From the NCBI GenBank assembly GCA_021292165.1, contig CM037879.1:282237772-282301771 (forward strand): a stretch of 64,000 nt of DNA, written 5' to 3'. Source of the stretch: Shinisaurus crocodilurus (Eukaryota > Chordata > Lepidosauria > Squamata > Shinisauridae). The position numbers and the translations under genes were made by a program. Position 1 is the first letter of the stretch. Each line of letters begins with the position of its first letter. Positions 1 through 11,278 of the stretch are shown piece after piece. Under the pieces are notes generated by a model. That model was given only the letters and a program-made list of their open reading frames with translations, did not search any database and was not told the DNA's origin.

Positions 1-154
1 GCTCTCCCTTCAAATATATGGAGCCCTCCAAATAGAGGACACCTTCGTTCAGAGAGCTGTCCTCTGTAAATTAGGACACATGCCACCCTGCTAGGGTCAC
101 AGCTTGCCCATGCCTGCCCTGCAGATTTGAACTCAGGTCCCCCACAACAAGGGG

Positions 155-181
155 CTGGTGGTGGTGGTGGTGGTGGTGGTG
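155..181. repeat. (GGT)n microsatellite
   Basis: Nine consecutive GGT/GTG units, followed by GAAGAAGAAG. The surrounding 1-1365 holds no gene that I can see, only short AT-rich tracts and a poly-C run near 592. A short MITE-like end, tgaataatgcagcccta, lies near 503-522. Confidence 0.9.
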
Positions 182-1365
182 AAGAAGAAGTGGATTTACA
201 TTAAGAGTTTTGATGGATCGCTCAATATAGCTGCATATGAATAAAACAATAGTTGTAAAGAAGAGCATTCATTTTTCTTTTTAGACGAGGCGCGCACATA
301 TCGCAGCAGGCATCATCCAAGACCAGGCATTCCTGCTTCCGTGTGAGAAATAATGGTGCCTACCAGCTTCTAAGATACTGTATACCAGCTGTGATATTTG
401 TAAGTAACTGTATTAAAAATAATAATTATTTTTTAAGAAAAAAAAACACTTCAGTCTGATTAACTGGGGGCACTTTCAAAATCATTTTAATTGTTTAATT
501 GACTGAATAATGCAGCCCTAATATTGATTATTTTCCTATGTAAATCCTAGAAGGGGTGACTTCTTTTGCAGCAAAACTGAAGGAGCATACAACCCCCCCC
601 CCCACCATCTACCTGCTCTGTTACCTATGTTTCATCAGGTAGTTTAGTGATGTATGTGGTCATGTTTCTGAGCAGCATGCTGTTTCATAAAAATATTTTG
701 CAGTTTAGGTCATTGTGTTCCACAAATACATGGTTGGCGGTTGCCATAGGGATAAAAAGGACTTAAGAGTCTTTGTGAGTTCTAGCATAGCCCCCTCCCC
801 GCCAGCAAAACTAAACCCTTGTTTTGGCATGTATCTGCAGTGGAGTGTTCATAGTGGATTGTGGTGCTTAATTTCTGGAATAAAAGAGAGGTCAAGGACC
901 AGCTCGTTCCCTTCTTCCTCCATATTCTGTTGAGTGGACAATGAAAATTCACCAGCTGCCACAGCAATGAAAAGATCTTTTATAGAATAGAAACTTTTCG
1001 GTCATTGAGGAAAGGTGATTTAAAAAACATTGCTGTGAAACACAAATAGAACCATCCTATTTCCAAAGCGCTTTGGGGGTTATTGATTTTAATTCTTACT
1101 TATATCCCGCTTTTCTTCCAAGGCACAGTTTTAATTGCCGCTTCTGCTAGCTGTTTTCATGAGATAAGCTATGCAGGTAGAACAGGTCAACAACATTGTT
1201 GGGACGGTAAAACAATAGCATTACTAGAACCAACCAATGTTCACAATGCAGAATGTGAACTTTTGAGTTACACACAGAACTCTTTCTCAGGTTGGGAGCT
1301 CAAAATTATAACCACGAAAAGCAGGGATGTTTCTGGGCCAGGGCATGGTGTCAAGACCTCTATAC

Positions 1366-1661
1366 CAGGATTCTCCAACCTTGGGTCCCCTGATGTTGCT
1401 GGCCTACAGCCAGGGCCGGTGCTACCATTAGGCCAACTAGGCAGCTGCCTAGGGCACAGGGCTAAAGGGGGCACCAGAAATAGGGAGGGAGGGCTCAAGT
1501 GGGATGGGGGGCACGCTAAATATCTGATCTTGCCTAGGGCACCAAACTGCCTTGCACCGGCCCTGCCTACAGCTCCCAGCATACCCAGCCAGCATGGCTA
1601 ATGGCAAGGGATTCTGGGAGTTGTAGGCCAAAAACATCTGGGAACCCAAGGTTGGAGAACA
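1366..1661. mobile_element. Palindromic hAT-like MITE, interrupted
   Basis: The ends read ttctccaaccttgggtcccc and its inverted counterpart near 1640-1660. The middle matches the family with the ctcccagcatacccagccag core. The same family occurs at 22569-22709, 35459-35594 and 46138-46267. This copy is split by a second element at 1411-1565. Outer boundaries are approximate. Confidence 0.8.
1411..1565. mobile_element. hAT-like MITE nested in another MITE
   Basis: This 155-bp element has 12-bp perfect terminal inverted repeats, CAGGGCCGGTGC and GCACCGGCCCTG. It is flanked by a perfect 8-bp duplication, cctacagc, at 1403-1410 and 1566-1573. Eight-bp TSDs and a CAGGG terminus are hallmarks of hAT transposons. 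It is non-autonomous, with no coding capacity. Confidence 0.9.
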
Positions 1662-2059
1662 CACTGCTCTAGGGGGTAATTTCTTTGCACGCCCCTCACC
1701 ACCCTATTAGGGGTAGTACTAGGTGTGTGGAGGATGACTTGGGCAGTGCTGAGAGGAGCAGATCCTCTCAGCACTGGCCCGAGTTATTTTGTGCACCGCT
1801 TTCTGTTCCCATTGGGACAGCAAGTGGTGCACGAAGCCAGGCACGTTGCTTGTGGCGACTTCAGGCTTGTGGTGGTTACTTGAAATTGTTGTGTGTGGGC
1901 ATATACGCATCAGGATTAAATTGTCAATCCTTTGCCCCAGGGAGTCCTAGGAAATTTAGCTTTGTGAGAGGGGCTACGCATCTAATTATCTGCACCCTCA
2001 CAGAACTACAATTTCCAGGATCCTCTGTTGGAAGCCATGGCAGTTAAACTGGTATAAAT

Positions 2060-3950
2060 AACACTGATATAAGTCTGCAGCATCTGTCAGTCAGGGATGG
2101 CCGTCACCACCCAGAGGATTAAACTAATTCAACACACACAGCAGTATAACAATTTAAGGGAGCAGATAATTATGTGAATTGGCTAATAATTCCCCAAAGG
2201 ATTTTTTTTTTTTTAAAAAAAAAAAACCCCTCATAAAATCATAAGACCAGAAAGCATGGACAGAAACTATCTTTCTCAGAATGAGAACAGCAGTTACCAC
2301 ACATCAGCCTTCCTTTGGATTAATTATCTTTTTGATTATAGCAAATGAAGAGCAAGAGTGAGATGGCACATCAGGAGCTTCAGCAAAGAACTGATAGTTC
2401 CAAAATGCCCAGGAATGCATCCAAAAAGGGAGGAGGGAGTCGCTAGTCAATATGATCAAGGAGAAACAATGCCCTTCCTGCTAACTTGATCCACCAATCA
2501 TCTTAAATGACTTCTTCTTCTTTTTTTTTTTTTAAAGACAGACATGGAAATTAAATGTGCTGACTTACAGATCCATCGCTAGAGTCTACACAATTTTCTT
2601 TAGAATTTTCCTCCTTTTAAAATCTCCTTTTTGTAAATTTTTATCCTGGAAAACAATCTTACTCGGTCACGAGTGATTGCCTGATGATGATGGCATGTCA
2701 GGATCTCTTTCGACAATGCTGTTTATGCCAGAGCATGATCTTTGGGTTGTATGCCGGCAGTGGCTACTATAGCAGGGGTGAAGTGAAGGTTGCACCCTGG
2801 CATCCACTGTGATGCTGCATAGAAGGCTGGGGTGGGACTCTTTTGTTGGCTTTTGCCACAGGCTCCAGGAGCCACTGCGATATCACAAGGTAGCCTGAGG
2901 CACAGCCTTTTGGGTAGCAAAATGACTTTGATCACCTTGCTTCTAACATAAATCAGCCTTTTCTCACACAATGACTGAAGGGGATGTTGGTTGGTGCAAA
3001 AGGAAACCAAAACCCTCCGTGACCCGAAATGGGATATCACTGACTGAGGCACCAGATTAAAAATAATAAATCATTATTTATAGATTTGTGCAGCACATAG
3101 TGTCAGAGAGTCTGTTTACTGAAGCAAAGTGGGGGGGGGGGGAATCAGCAGAAAAGCAAGTGGAAGGTCCCATTGCAAGCTGATGACCTGCTAAGTGGGT
3201 GAGAGAGAGCAAGTAGGCATAGCCATTAGCTAAACTGCAGAAACTAATTAAACGGGTATGAATCAGTTCTGAAGGCATCAGCATGTGCACAACCTTGTGC
3301 CAGTTTACTGGACCCAGCTGATAGAAAATTCCAACTGAGGACTAAGGGCACTAAACTGCTTTATCAAGAGCCGCACATAAAAAGCCAAAAGGACAATATT
3401 TTGCCTGGCAGTAATGTGTGATTTTCTTTTTCTTTTTTTTTTGCACCAGGGTGTGTGTTTGTCATCAGAGATCCCATTGGGCTATACTGGGCAATAAATA
3501 CAGTTTGAAACAGGTACTGTTGTAAAAGTCATTGCTTTGAGGACAGAAGCCTCAATGAATTTGTTTTGATCTAAACTCAGTAGTCCTGATCCAGCCAGGA
3601 GGCATACTAGGAATGGAAGCAGACTTCCATCTGCATAATTTGGCTCAGACAATAGAAAACGACTGCCACCTCCACAAATAAGTGCTCACATGAGCAATCA
3701 TCTCAAGTGATCAAGCAACCAACTTAAATTAGATTGCCCATTTCCTTCTGTGAACTCAGAAATGGCAATTTGTGATTTTTTCTGTTACGAAAAGGAAGGG
3801 ATGAGCTTCCATGCTACACTTCGCAGCCTGCTCATGGGAACAGTTACTTGTGGAAGCAGTGGCCATTTTGTAGCATCTAAACTGATTCTGGTCAAAGAAA
3901 CGTGTGTGCTCTGCATGTATGTTTGCTATTCAGGAGGAGCAGGGCTGGAG
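2060..3950. other. Unassigned intergenic DNA
   Basis: I see no exon-like pattern or recognisable transposon here. It contains A/T homopolymers (2203-2226, 2520-2534) and a G run near 3131-3141. Open frames are short and unlike known proteins. Confidence 0.6.
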
Positions 3951-3952
3951 AT

Positions 3953-4141
3953 GGGGCTGTGGCTCAGGGGTAGAGCAGCTGCTTTGCATGCCTTAGGTCC
4001 CAGGTTCGATCCCTGGCTTCTCCAGGTAGGGCTAGGAAAGAATCCTGCCTGAAACCCTGGAGAGCTGCTGCCAGTCAGTGTTGACAATACTGGGCTAGAT
4101 GGACCAATGGCCTGACTCAGTATAAAGCAGCTTCCTATGTT
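3953..4141 (+). mobile_element. tRNA-derived SINE, near-complete
   Basis: The tRNA-like head ggggctgtggctcaggggta has A-box- and B-box-like segments (ggttcgatccctgg). It is followed by the body gccagtcagtgttgacaata and the tail ggcctgactcagtataaagc ending cttcctatgt. This uninterrupted copy is the reference for the two broken copies at 4235/6746 and 39155/40083. It is a lizard-type SINE; the exact family name was not checked. Confidence 0.88.
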
Positions 4142-4234
4142 CCGAATAGTTTGGTGTGGGTCTGTCCCAGATCCATTTCACTTTTCTGACTTTTGGGTGA
4201 TGTTTTAGCACCCTTTGCAAATTTGTTCACTTTT

Positions 4235-4365
4235 GGGAGGGGGCACAGCTCAGTGGTAGAGAGCACCTGCTTTGCATGCAGAAGGTCCCAGGTTCAGTCC
4301 CTGGCATTTCCAGGTCGGGCTGGAAATTTCCTGCCTAAAATCCTGGAAAGCTTCTGTCAGTCAGT
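4235..4365 (+). mobile_element. SINE 5' half, split by insertion
   Basis: It has the same tRNA-like head and body as the SINE at 3953 and stops at the cagtcagt motif. The missing 3' part resumes at 6746 with gtcagtgtcgacaatatc. The 2.4 kb between them is inserted transposon sequence. Confidence 0.85.
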
Positions 4366-6745
4366 TGGTGGGTTCACACGTCATGCTAATCTACCCTATG
4401 AATAAGCTGCGGTGGGATGTTTGTTCGCTGAGCCAACAAACTTCCCACCGTGTGCACCTGACAGACGACTGGGCTCACCGTGGGTTGTTCTCCCTCTCCT
4501 TCCCCTTCAGTCCTCCAGCCAGTTCTGGTACATATCCCAGTGTCCTTCTCGGCAAAACCCGTCTTGTCTCCCCGTCCCTGCTCCAATCGCTACTCTTTTT
4601 TTGTTCTCTACCATTCCCCCCCCCCCCGAGCCTCACAAAAGCGCAGTTGGGGTAATTTCCCCCCTCAGTTCCCGAAAATTGTCCATTTTTTAAACATTCT
4701 TTTTTTGTTAGTGTGAAGGATCACCACCTGGATCCTATGCGTGAGTTCGGCGCTTAACGGGTTAACCGGCACTGAGTTACAGCCCGTACAAGCGCTGGCG
4801 ACCACCTGAGAGGCTTTCGCCCACAAGAGGAAACCAAAGCCCTTTAATGACCAAATAAGGCTTTTATTTGTTTACACAAAACACAGAGCGGAACTAACAG
4901 CTTTCTAGGAATACTACAATGTCAACACAACCTTAGTTGACCCCTGCGTTCATCAATGAAACAGGCTCTTAGGCTAGCAGATTGAATCTGGTCAATTACC
5001 TCAGATCAGAGACTTTACGCTAGTCAGTTTCAGCCTGGCTCCGGGTCGGCCGATCCGGGAATGAGAGTGGCTTACTCCGGCTGCCGCTTGGAGGACGAAA
5101 CTGGCCCCAAAGTACCCTGGGTTCCCAACAACCCTTTACTGGGAGAGGGGTTTTCTACCCCTGAGTTCCCACTCTCCCCACCCTCCAGGTCAGGTGGGGG
5201 CTTATGCCTGCCCCTTCGTATCAGGTGGGCTTATTCCTGCCCGGGAAGAAGGTGACGTACTGGTACTTTACAGCTCTTTGAGACTGCCCTGATAGTTTGA
5301 TGGTTCTTGATGGTCCTTCCTTGGTTTTGTGGATCTCCACCAAGACTCTTCTTTGTTGGGGATGACGGTCTGTCTGGCTACTTCTCCTGTGACTTCATCC
5401 CCCCTTCCTCGCCCCCCTCCCTTGGGCGGTGGCTGTGTGTGTGTGTGTGTGCAGACTTGTGTTAGGCTTTCTCCACAGTTAGTCCTTCACAGGTGCGCAA
5501 GTGCGCACTTACGGCTCTCCGATATGTGTAGTTTTGCCTGGTCAATTCCCTTGTCTGTTTCAGCTGTCAAATGGAGGACAAGGCAATCCTGCATACAGAC
5601 TAATTTGCTCAGCTGTCAGCTGTCATTTGCCTAGCTGTCAATTGAAAAGCACTGGGAAACAGGGAAAAAACGGGGAAAGTACGGTAGGTGCACCAAGAGG
5701 GTGGTGGTAATATCACCCACTCAGCAATGTAATCTTCTTGATTTTAACTGTTGATCTGACAGTTCTCAGTGCCCTCCACCTTTTCAATACTTCCCTGAGT
5801 CTCCAGGTACTCCACAAAGGGGAGGAGATACTCCCACTGCTTTATGTGGCTCCTTTTCGGAGCACTTATTGCCGCGGTTACTACAGTCCCCTCACAGTTC
5901 TAAAAAACCCACAAAAATATATGCAAATCTAATAGCTGCGAAGTAAATGAAGGGGAAATGTGGGCCAATCTACGGGCTGGGAAGTAAATGGAGGGGAAAT
6001 TTTGCACACCCGCAGTAACTGCTCTGAAAAGTGTGGGAGGGAGTTAATATCTCCCCTTTTTGGAGTAGCTGCAGACTCGGGGAAGTGCTGAAAAGCTGGA
6101 GGGCACTGAAAACTGTTAGTTCAACACTTAAAATTGAGAGGACGGCATTGCCAAGGGGTTGATAATGTCCCCACCCCCTTCTGGTGCATCTTCTTTCTCT
6201 GCTTTTTTGCCTTTTACCGGTGCTTTTCCATTGACAGCTAGGCACTTGATCCCTGGCAACGGTGCACAGATTAGCCTATATGCAGTCTTGCCTTGTATCA
6301 GATATCTGTAAGTGTGCGCTTTTGCACCTGCGAAGGACTGACAAAAGTAATAGTTTTTTAAAAGTGCAATTTTCAGGAGCCAAAAAAGAATCCGATTGCA
6401 CTTTTTGAGGCTCTGAATTTTTATTTTTTTTTAAAGCTGAGGAATGAGTGACAGTCCTTCCAAAGTGCCGTTTCGGCATCAGTGGAAGGGCAGTCACTGG
6501 CGAGATCACTAAAGTGAGCAGCAGGGGGTTTTGCCGCTCTTGCCAAGTGGCTTCATAACCACTCCCAACAAGCCATGATAAACTTGCCCTGCCGGGTTCA
6601 GACGACAGAACAACCCATTGTGGGTCAACCAACCCCTAGAACAAGCCATGGGTTCTCAGGATGGCTTGTTCGTGAAAAATAAGCCATCCTGCAGAAACTG
6701 TGCTGGGTTCGGATGACACGACAACCTGCCATGGCTGGTTACCAG
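4366..6745. mobile_element. Foldback DNA element inserted in a SINE
   Basis: The insertion is dominated by long imperfect inverted arms. Left-arm sequence near 5483-5540 (gtccttcacaggtgcgcaag) is complementary to sequence near 6300-6345, and the centre is near 5930. The left end starts gtgggttcacacgtcatg. Related gggttcagac-type termini occur at 6595 and 6710, but the right end is not a clean inverted copy, so several related units may be joined. No transposase is present. The superfamily is not assigned. Confidence 0.65.
4712..5477 (-). mobile_element. Solo LTR (orientation tentative)
   Basis: This 766-bp segment begins TGTGAAGG and ends CTCCACA. It therefore has TG...CA ends, and it is flanked by a perfect 5-bp duplication gttag at 4707-4711 and 5478-5482. 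Removing it rejoins the left arm of the surrounding foldback element. A minus-strand AATAAA at 4868-4863 suggests minus orientation. No internal retroelement genes are present, so it is probably a solo LTR left by recombination. It could be of retroviral or Ty3/gypsy type. Confidence 0.78.
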
Positions 6746-6820
6746 GTCAGTGTCGACAATATCTGACTAGTTGGACTAATGGTCTGAGTCAGCATAAGGT
6801 AGCTTCTGATATTCCTATGT
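6746..6820 (+). mobile_element. SINE 3' half, split by insertion
   Basis: It continues the SINE broken at 4365: gtcagtgtcgacaatatctg, then a degraded ggtctgagtcagcataaggt and a cctatgt end. The motif gtcagt is present on both sides of the insertion, consistent with target-site duplication. Confidence 0.83.
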
Positions 6821-7310
6821 ATATTTGTACAGGAATTTACTTTCCTGCAGATTTTATATGTGGGTGTGTCTAGATCAACTTGCTGTTGGCATCCTGTAAT
6901 GATCTTTGGATTTCTGCACTAAAAAACATTTGATTTGCAATATCTAAATTCTGAAACTGGAATTATGCAGCCCATGGTACTTGTATTTACTTTCTATGTT
7001 TTTCACAGTCTTGACCAATTGTTTTGCTTTTGTATGGAGGGTGGAGAATTTGGCTGGGAGAAATAGGATGTGTGTGCATATAAAATTTGTAATATGAGAT
7101 CGGTGACATGAGTAAGAATGGATAGTTATTTTTAATGGAGTTCTATTGTTTTTTTTGTTAAGAACCCCCCCCCCCCCTAAACTAAAATTCTTGGTAGGTT
7201 TCCTTGCAGTAAGTTAGAGCTAGAAAAATGCTTTCGCCTGGTTCGCATGCAACAAAGTGTGTGTGGCTGTTCAACCCACGGACCTTCTGTTCATGGTTTG
7301 GTTAGCATTA

Positions 7311-7539
7311 CAGTAATACCTTGGATTGCAAGTAACTTGGTTTGAGAGCATTTTGTAAGACAAGCAAATTTTTAAATATTTATTTATTTATTTTTAACTT
7401 ACAAGTGACGTCTTGCAATACAAGTACTGTAGTACGTCTTAAATTAAAAATTTGGGGGGGTTTCGTTTTGATATAAGAGTGTTTTGGATTACAAGCACGT
7501 TTCCGGAACGAATTATGCTCTCAATCCAAGGCATGACTG
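7311..7539. mobile_element. Tc1/mariner-type (Tigger-like) MITE
   Basis: It starts cagtaataccttggattgca, ends ccaaggcatgactg, and is flanked by TA on both sides (7309-7310, 7540-7541). A second copy lies at 50104-50353 with almost the same sequence. TA duplications and inverted ends fit the Tc1/mariner superfamily. No coding capacity. Confidence 0.83.
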
Positions 7540-7548
7540 TACGTGCGA

Positions 7549-7652
7549 ACTCAGAACTCTGGCTTGTCTCTCCCTCGACAAACCAGAGAAATAGCCCATG
7601 GTTTGTTCTTGGGTTATTTCTCTGGCTTGTCAGGGGAGAGACAAGCCAGAGT
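7549..7652. repeat. Inverted repeat
   Basis: Left arm aactctggcttgtctctccc is matched in reverse by gggagagacaagccagagtt at the right. A second internal arm pair is built on aaccagagaaatagccc. It is probably the core of a foldback element interrupted by the MITE at 7311, since similar ttcgcatg/ttcacatg ends flank both. Confidence 0.7.
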
Positions 7653-7974
7653 TCTGGGTTCACATGTAATGCTAATGAAACCATGGACGGAAGGTCTGTG
7701 GTTAGTTTAGCCACCCTCCCTTGCAGCGAGAGTGATCAGGCAGTGTGCACCAACATGCTGCCTGGTTCCCAATAACCCAGATTTTTTTTAAAAAACTGAG
7801 TCATCGTTGTGCGCCAGCTGGCCCTTTATGTACAATTAAAGGATGAGATTTTCAAAACATACTGAACATTCCCGTTTTTACCGCATGCTTTGTGTTGTAG
7901 CAAGATCCTTGCCAAGTACCACTCCGCCCCAAGAATAATCTAGATTAGGGATGGCCAACTGTATGGGTGCCAAT

Positions 7975-8520
7975 TTAGACAGTGGTCAAGGAACTGGAAG
8001 AATATTTTGCTACTCAAATTTTGGACCTTTTTAGTTTAGAAAAAAGGCAAGTAAGAGGGGACATGATAGAGTTTTATGAAATTATGCATGGTGTGGAGAA
8101 AGTGGACTGGAAGACATTTTTCTCCCTCTCTCATAATACTAGAACCCGGGGTCATCCAATGAAGCTGAATGGTGGGAGATTCAGGACAGATAAAAGGAAG
8201 TACTTCTTCACGCAGCGCATAGTTACTCTATGGCATTTGCTAGCACAAGGTATAGTGATAGCGACCAACTTAAGATGGCATTAGAGAAATTCATGGAGAA
8301 AAGGGTATCAGTGACTACTATGATGGCTATATATTACCTCCAGGATCAGAGAGAGCATGTTTTGTACACCAGTTGCTGGGCAGGGGGGAAGTGAGTGAGG
8401 GCTATGACCCTCATGCCCTGCTGGTGGGCTTCCCATAGGCATCTGGTTGGCCACTGTGGGAGGCAGGCTGCTAGACTAGAGAAGACTTTGATGTAATCTA
8501 GCAGGGTTCTTATGTTCTTA
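7975..8520 (+). mobile_element. CR1 LINE 3' end
   Basis: It matches the C-terminal and 3'-end pattern of CR1: a degraded region encoding phrases like LFSLEKRQVRGDMIEFYEIMHG, followed by a non-coding tail with the ttcttatgttctta end. It is 5' truncated and mutated. The same subfamily is seen at 9585-10856. Confidence 0.82.
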
Positions 8521-9150
8521 AATCTACTCCCTCAGAAGTGATCAGGCTCCATAACAGAATTCGTGCTTAGGCTTCGCATTACTGACAAATACATATGATT
8601 ACATATTACAGAGGCCCTATTCAGAACCATCAGTATGCTGCTGATGACCAGCTCTATGCATTATTAAGTATAATGTGAGAAATTCATGACTGGATTTCCG
8701 AACATCTCTTTTTAGATTTAAATGTGATCAGAAGAATCTACGGTAAATTGGATCGTGGCCATAGTGCTGGGGGAAGCGGGATGTAACTGTTTGTCCCACA
8801 TCATTTCTCCAGTTTTAAATCACTCCCCTGGCCCCTCCTAAGCTGATATTAGCAATGGAATATTAGCGATACAATCTTGCATGGCAGATCTAGTTTGGCT
8901 CTAAGGATCTAGACACAGCTGTCTTGGTTTGAACTAGCATTTGGAGGTGGTGGTGGAGTGGATGAAATAGGCTGAATTTAAACCCAGTCAAGGAAATAGG
9001 AGGTGATCCCAAGTTCCACATGAAGCAGTCTTGCCTGAGAGATACCAGCTAGGAGCCCAAGAATTCTCATCAGCCCTGCTTTACCTTTTGATGGCCAGGA
9101 GAAGGAGCCTGCTAGGGGCTCATTTTCTCAACTATGCCTATTGTGTAGGT

Positions 9151-9288
9151 CAGGGGTGGGGAACATGTGACCCTCCAGTTATTGTTGGACTACAACTCCC
9201 ATCATCTCTGCCCAGTAGCCATGCTGGTTGGAACTAATGGGAGCTGGAGTCCAAAAACATCTGGAGGACCGCAGGGTCCCCACCCCAG
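9151..9288. mobile_element. hAT-like MITE
   Basis: A palindromic element beginning caggggtggggaac and ending with the inverted counterpart gtccccaccccag. It is flanked by 8-bp gtgtaggt and gtataggt (7 of 8 identical). Core sequence actacaactcccatcatc. Confidence 0.82.
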
Positions 9289-9584
9289 GTATAGGTGCTG
9301 CCCATTTCTAGGGAGGATCTCACCAGGATTTGTAACCTCTAGGATTGACTACATTAACCTTGAAGAAGATTTGGTCAAACGCTGCTGGCTCCTCCTGTGA
9401 GCTTTCAGAAGGCAGGAGCATACTCAGTCTAGTTTGCAATAGCTGCACCGGTTGCTGATTAACTTCCAGGCCTAATTTAAGGTACTTGTTCTTACCTTTT
9501 AAAGGCCCTCATGGCCTGGGACCCATGAATCTCACATACCACCTTTCCCCATATGAGTCCCCAGCTGTTGTGGATCAGGCAGGT

Positions 9585-10856
9585 AGACATTGTTTACATG
9601 GACTTCCAAAAGCCCCTCACCAAAGATTCCAGAGTAAATTTAGCAGTCATGGAATAAGAGGAGAGGCCCTTGTATGGATCAGTAACTGGTTAAAGAACAG
9701 AAAAAAGAGAGTAGGAATAAATGGTTAAATTCTCCCTATGTTGGGATGTAAACAGTAGGGTCCCACAGGGACCTGTCTTGGGACCAATGCTTTTCAACTT
9801 ATTCATAAATGATCTCGAATTAGGAGTGAGCAGTGAAATGGCCAAGTTTGCTGATGACACCGAAATTATCGAGGGTGGTCAAAACAAAAAGGGACTGTGA
9901 AGAGCTCCAAAAGGATCTCTCCAAACTGGGATAATGGCATCAAAATGGCAAATGCGGTTCAGTGTAAGCAAGTGTAAATCGATGCACATTGGGGCAAAAA
10001 GCCCAACTTCATGTATATACTGATGGGATCTGAGCTAGCAGTGACTGATCAAGAAAGATATCTTGGGGTTGTGGTGGACAGCTCAATGAAGAAGTGTGCG
10101 GCTGCTGTGAAAAAGGTAAACTCCATGTTAGCTATAATTAGAAAAGGAATTGAAAATAAAACTGCCAAGATCACAATGTCCTTATACAAATCTATGGCGC
10201 AACCACACTTGGCATGCTGTGTACAGCTCTGGTCACTGTACCTCAAAAAGGATACTATAGAACTAGAAAAGGTGCAGAAAAGAGCAACCAAATTGATCAA
10301 GGGGCTGAAGTAACTCCCCTATGAGAAAAGGTTACAACATCTGGGACTGTTTAGCTTAGAAAAGAGGTGAGTGAGGGGAGACATGATAAAGCCATACAAA
10401 ATTTTGCTTGGTATGGAGAAAGTGGATAGGGAGACATTTTTCTCCCTCTCTCATAATACTGGAACCCACTGAGGTCACCCCATGAAGCTGATTGGTGGGA
10501 GCTTCAGGACAGATAAAAGGAAGGACTTCTTCACACAGCACATAGTTAAGCTATGGAATTCACTTCCACAGACTGTGGTGATGGACACGTAACAGGATGG
10601 CTTTAAAAGGGGATAGGACAAATTCCTGATGGAGAAGGTTGTCAATAGGCTACAGTACTGATGGCTATATGCTAACTCCAGTATCAGAGGCAGTATGCCC
10701 ATGTAAAGCAGTTGCTGGGAAACATGGGTGGGAGGATGCTGTTGCACTCATGTACTGCTTGTGGGTTTCCCGCGGGCAGCTGGTTGGCCACTGTGTGAAC
10801 AGAATGCTGGACTAGGTGGACTCTTGGTCTGATCCAGCAGGGCTCTTATGTTCTTA
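9585..10856 (+). pseudogene. CR1 LINE, decayed reverse transcriptase and 3' end
   Basis: It encodes pieces of the CR1 reverse transcriptase, read in several frames because of indels and stops. These include a WISNWLKNRKKRVGING-like stretch, a degenerate QGPVLGPMLFNLFINDL region, and the catalytic FADDT motif near 9848-9862. The 10011-10313 frame carries YKSMAQPHLACCVQLWS and VQKRATKLIKGL. The 3' end is gggctcttatgttcttagg. It is not functional. Confidence 0.87.
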
Positions 10857-11219
10857 GGCCATGGTCCATGTGCCTACAACACATGAGGTGAAGGCATCTA
10901 CGACAAGAAGCAGGACATTCATGGCAATTGTGTCAAAACTTTAGAGTGAGGTCCTTGTAGTGGTCCATAGATGTTTTTTCTTTAATGGCCTTCTAATGAG
11001 GGTGAAAAACTAATTTGATGATGTTATGTTTGTATTGCTGAATGTTGCCGTTTGTACTACTAGTTGTGGGGAAGCATTGTTGTCCTGAGGGTTGAATTGC
11101 CCCCAGGCTGGAGTGGGGTGGGGCCACCACCGAAAATGGGTGGAGTCAGTGCTGGAATGCATCCCCCACATTTTCTCAAACACACATTCTGACACACACA
11201 CATTCACACAGACACACCC

Positions 11220-11223
<4 letters not shown>

Positions 11224-11278
<55 letters not shown>
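11224..11278. repeat. (CT)n(CA)n compound microsatellite
   Basis: About 15 CT units followed by about 12 CA units. The flanking 10,857-14,320 interval contains no gene or clear transposon that I can identify. Confidence 0.95.

Noticed and set aside
1083..1601. 172-codon ORF on the plus strand
   Set aside because: It runs through two nested MITEs and has no recognisable domain.
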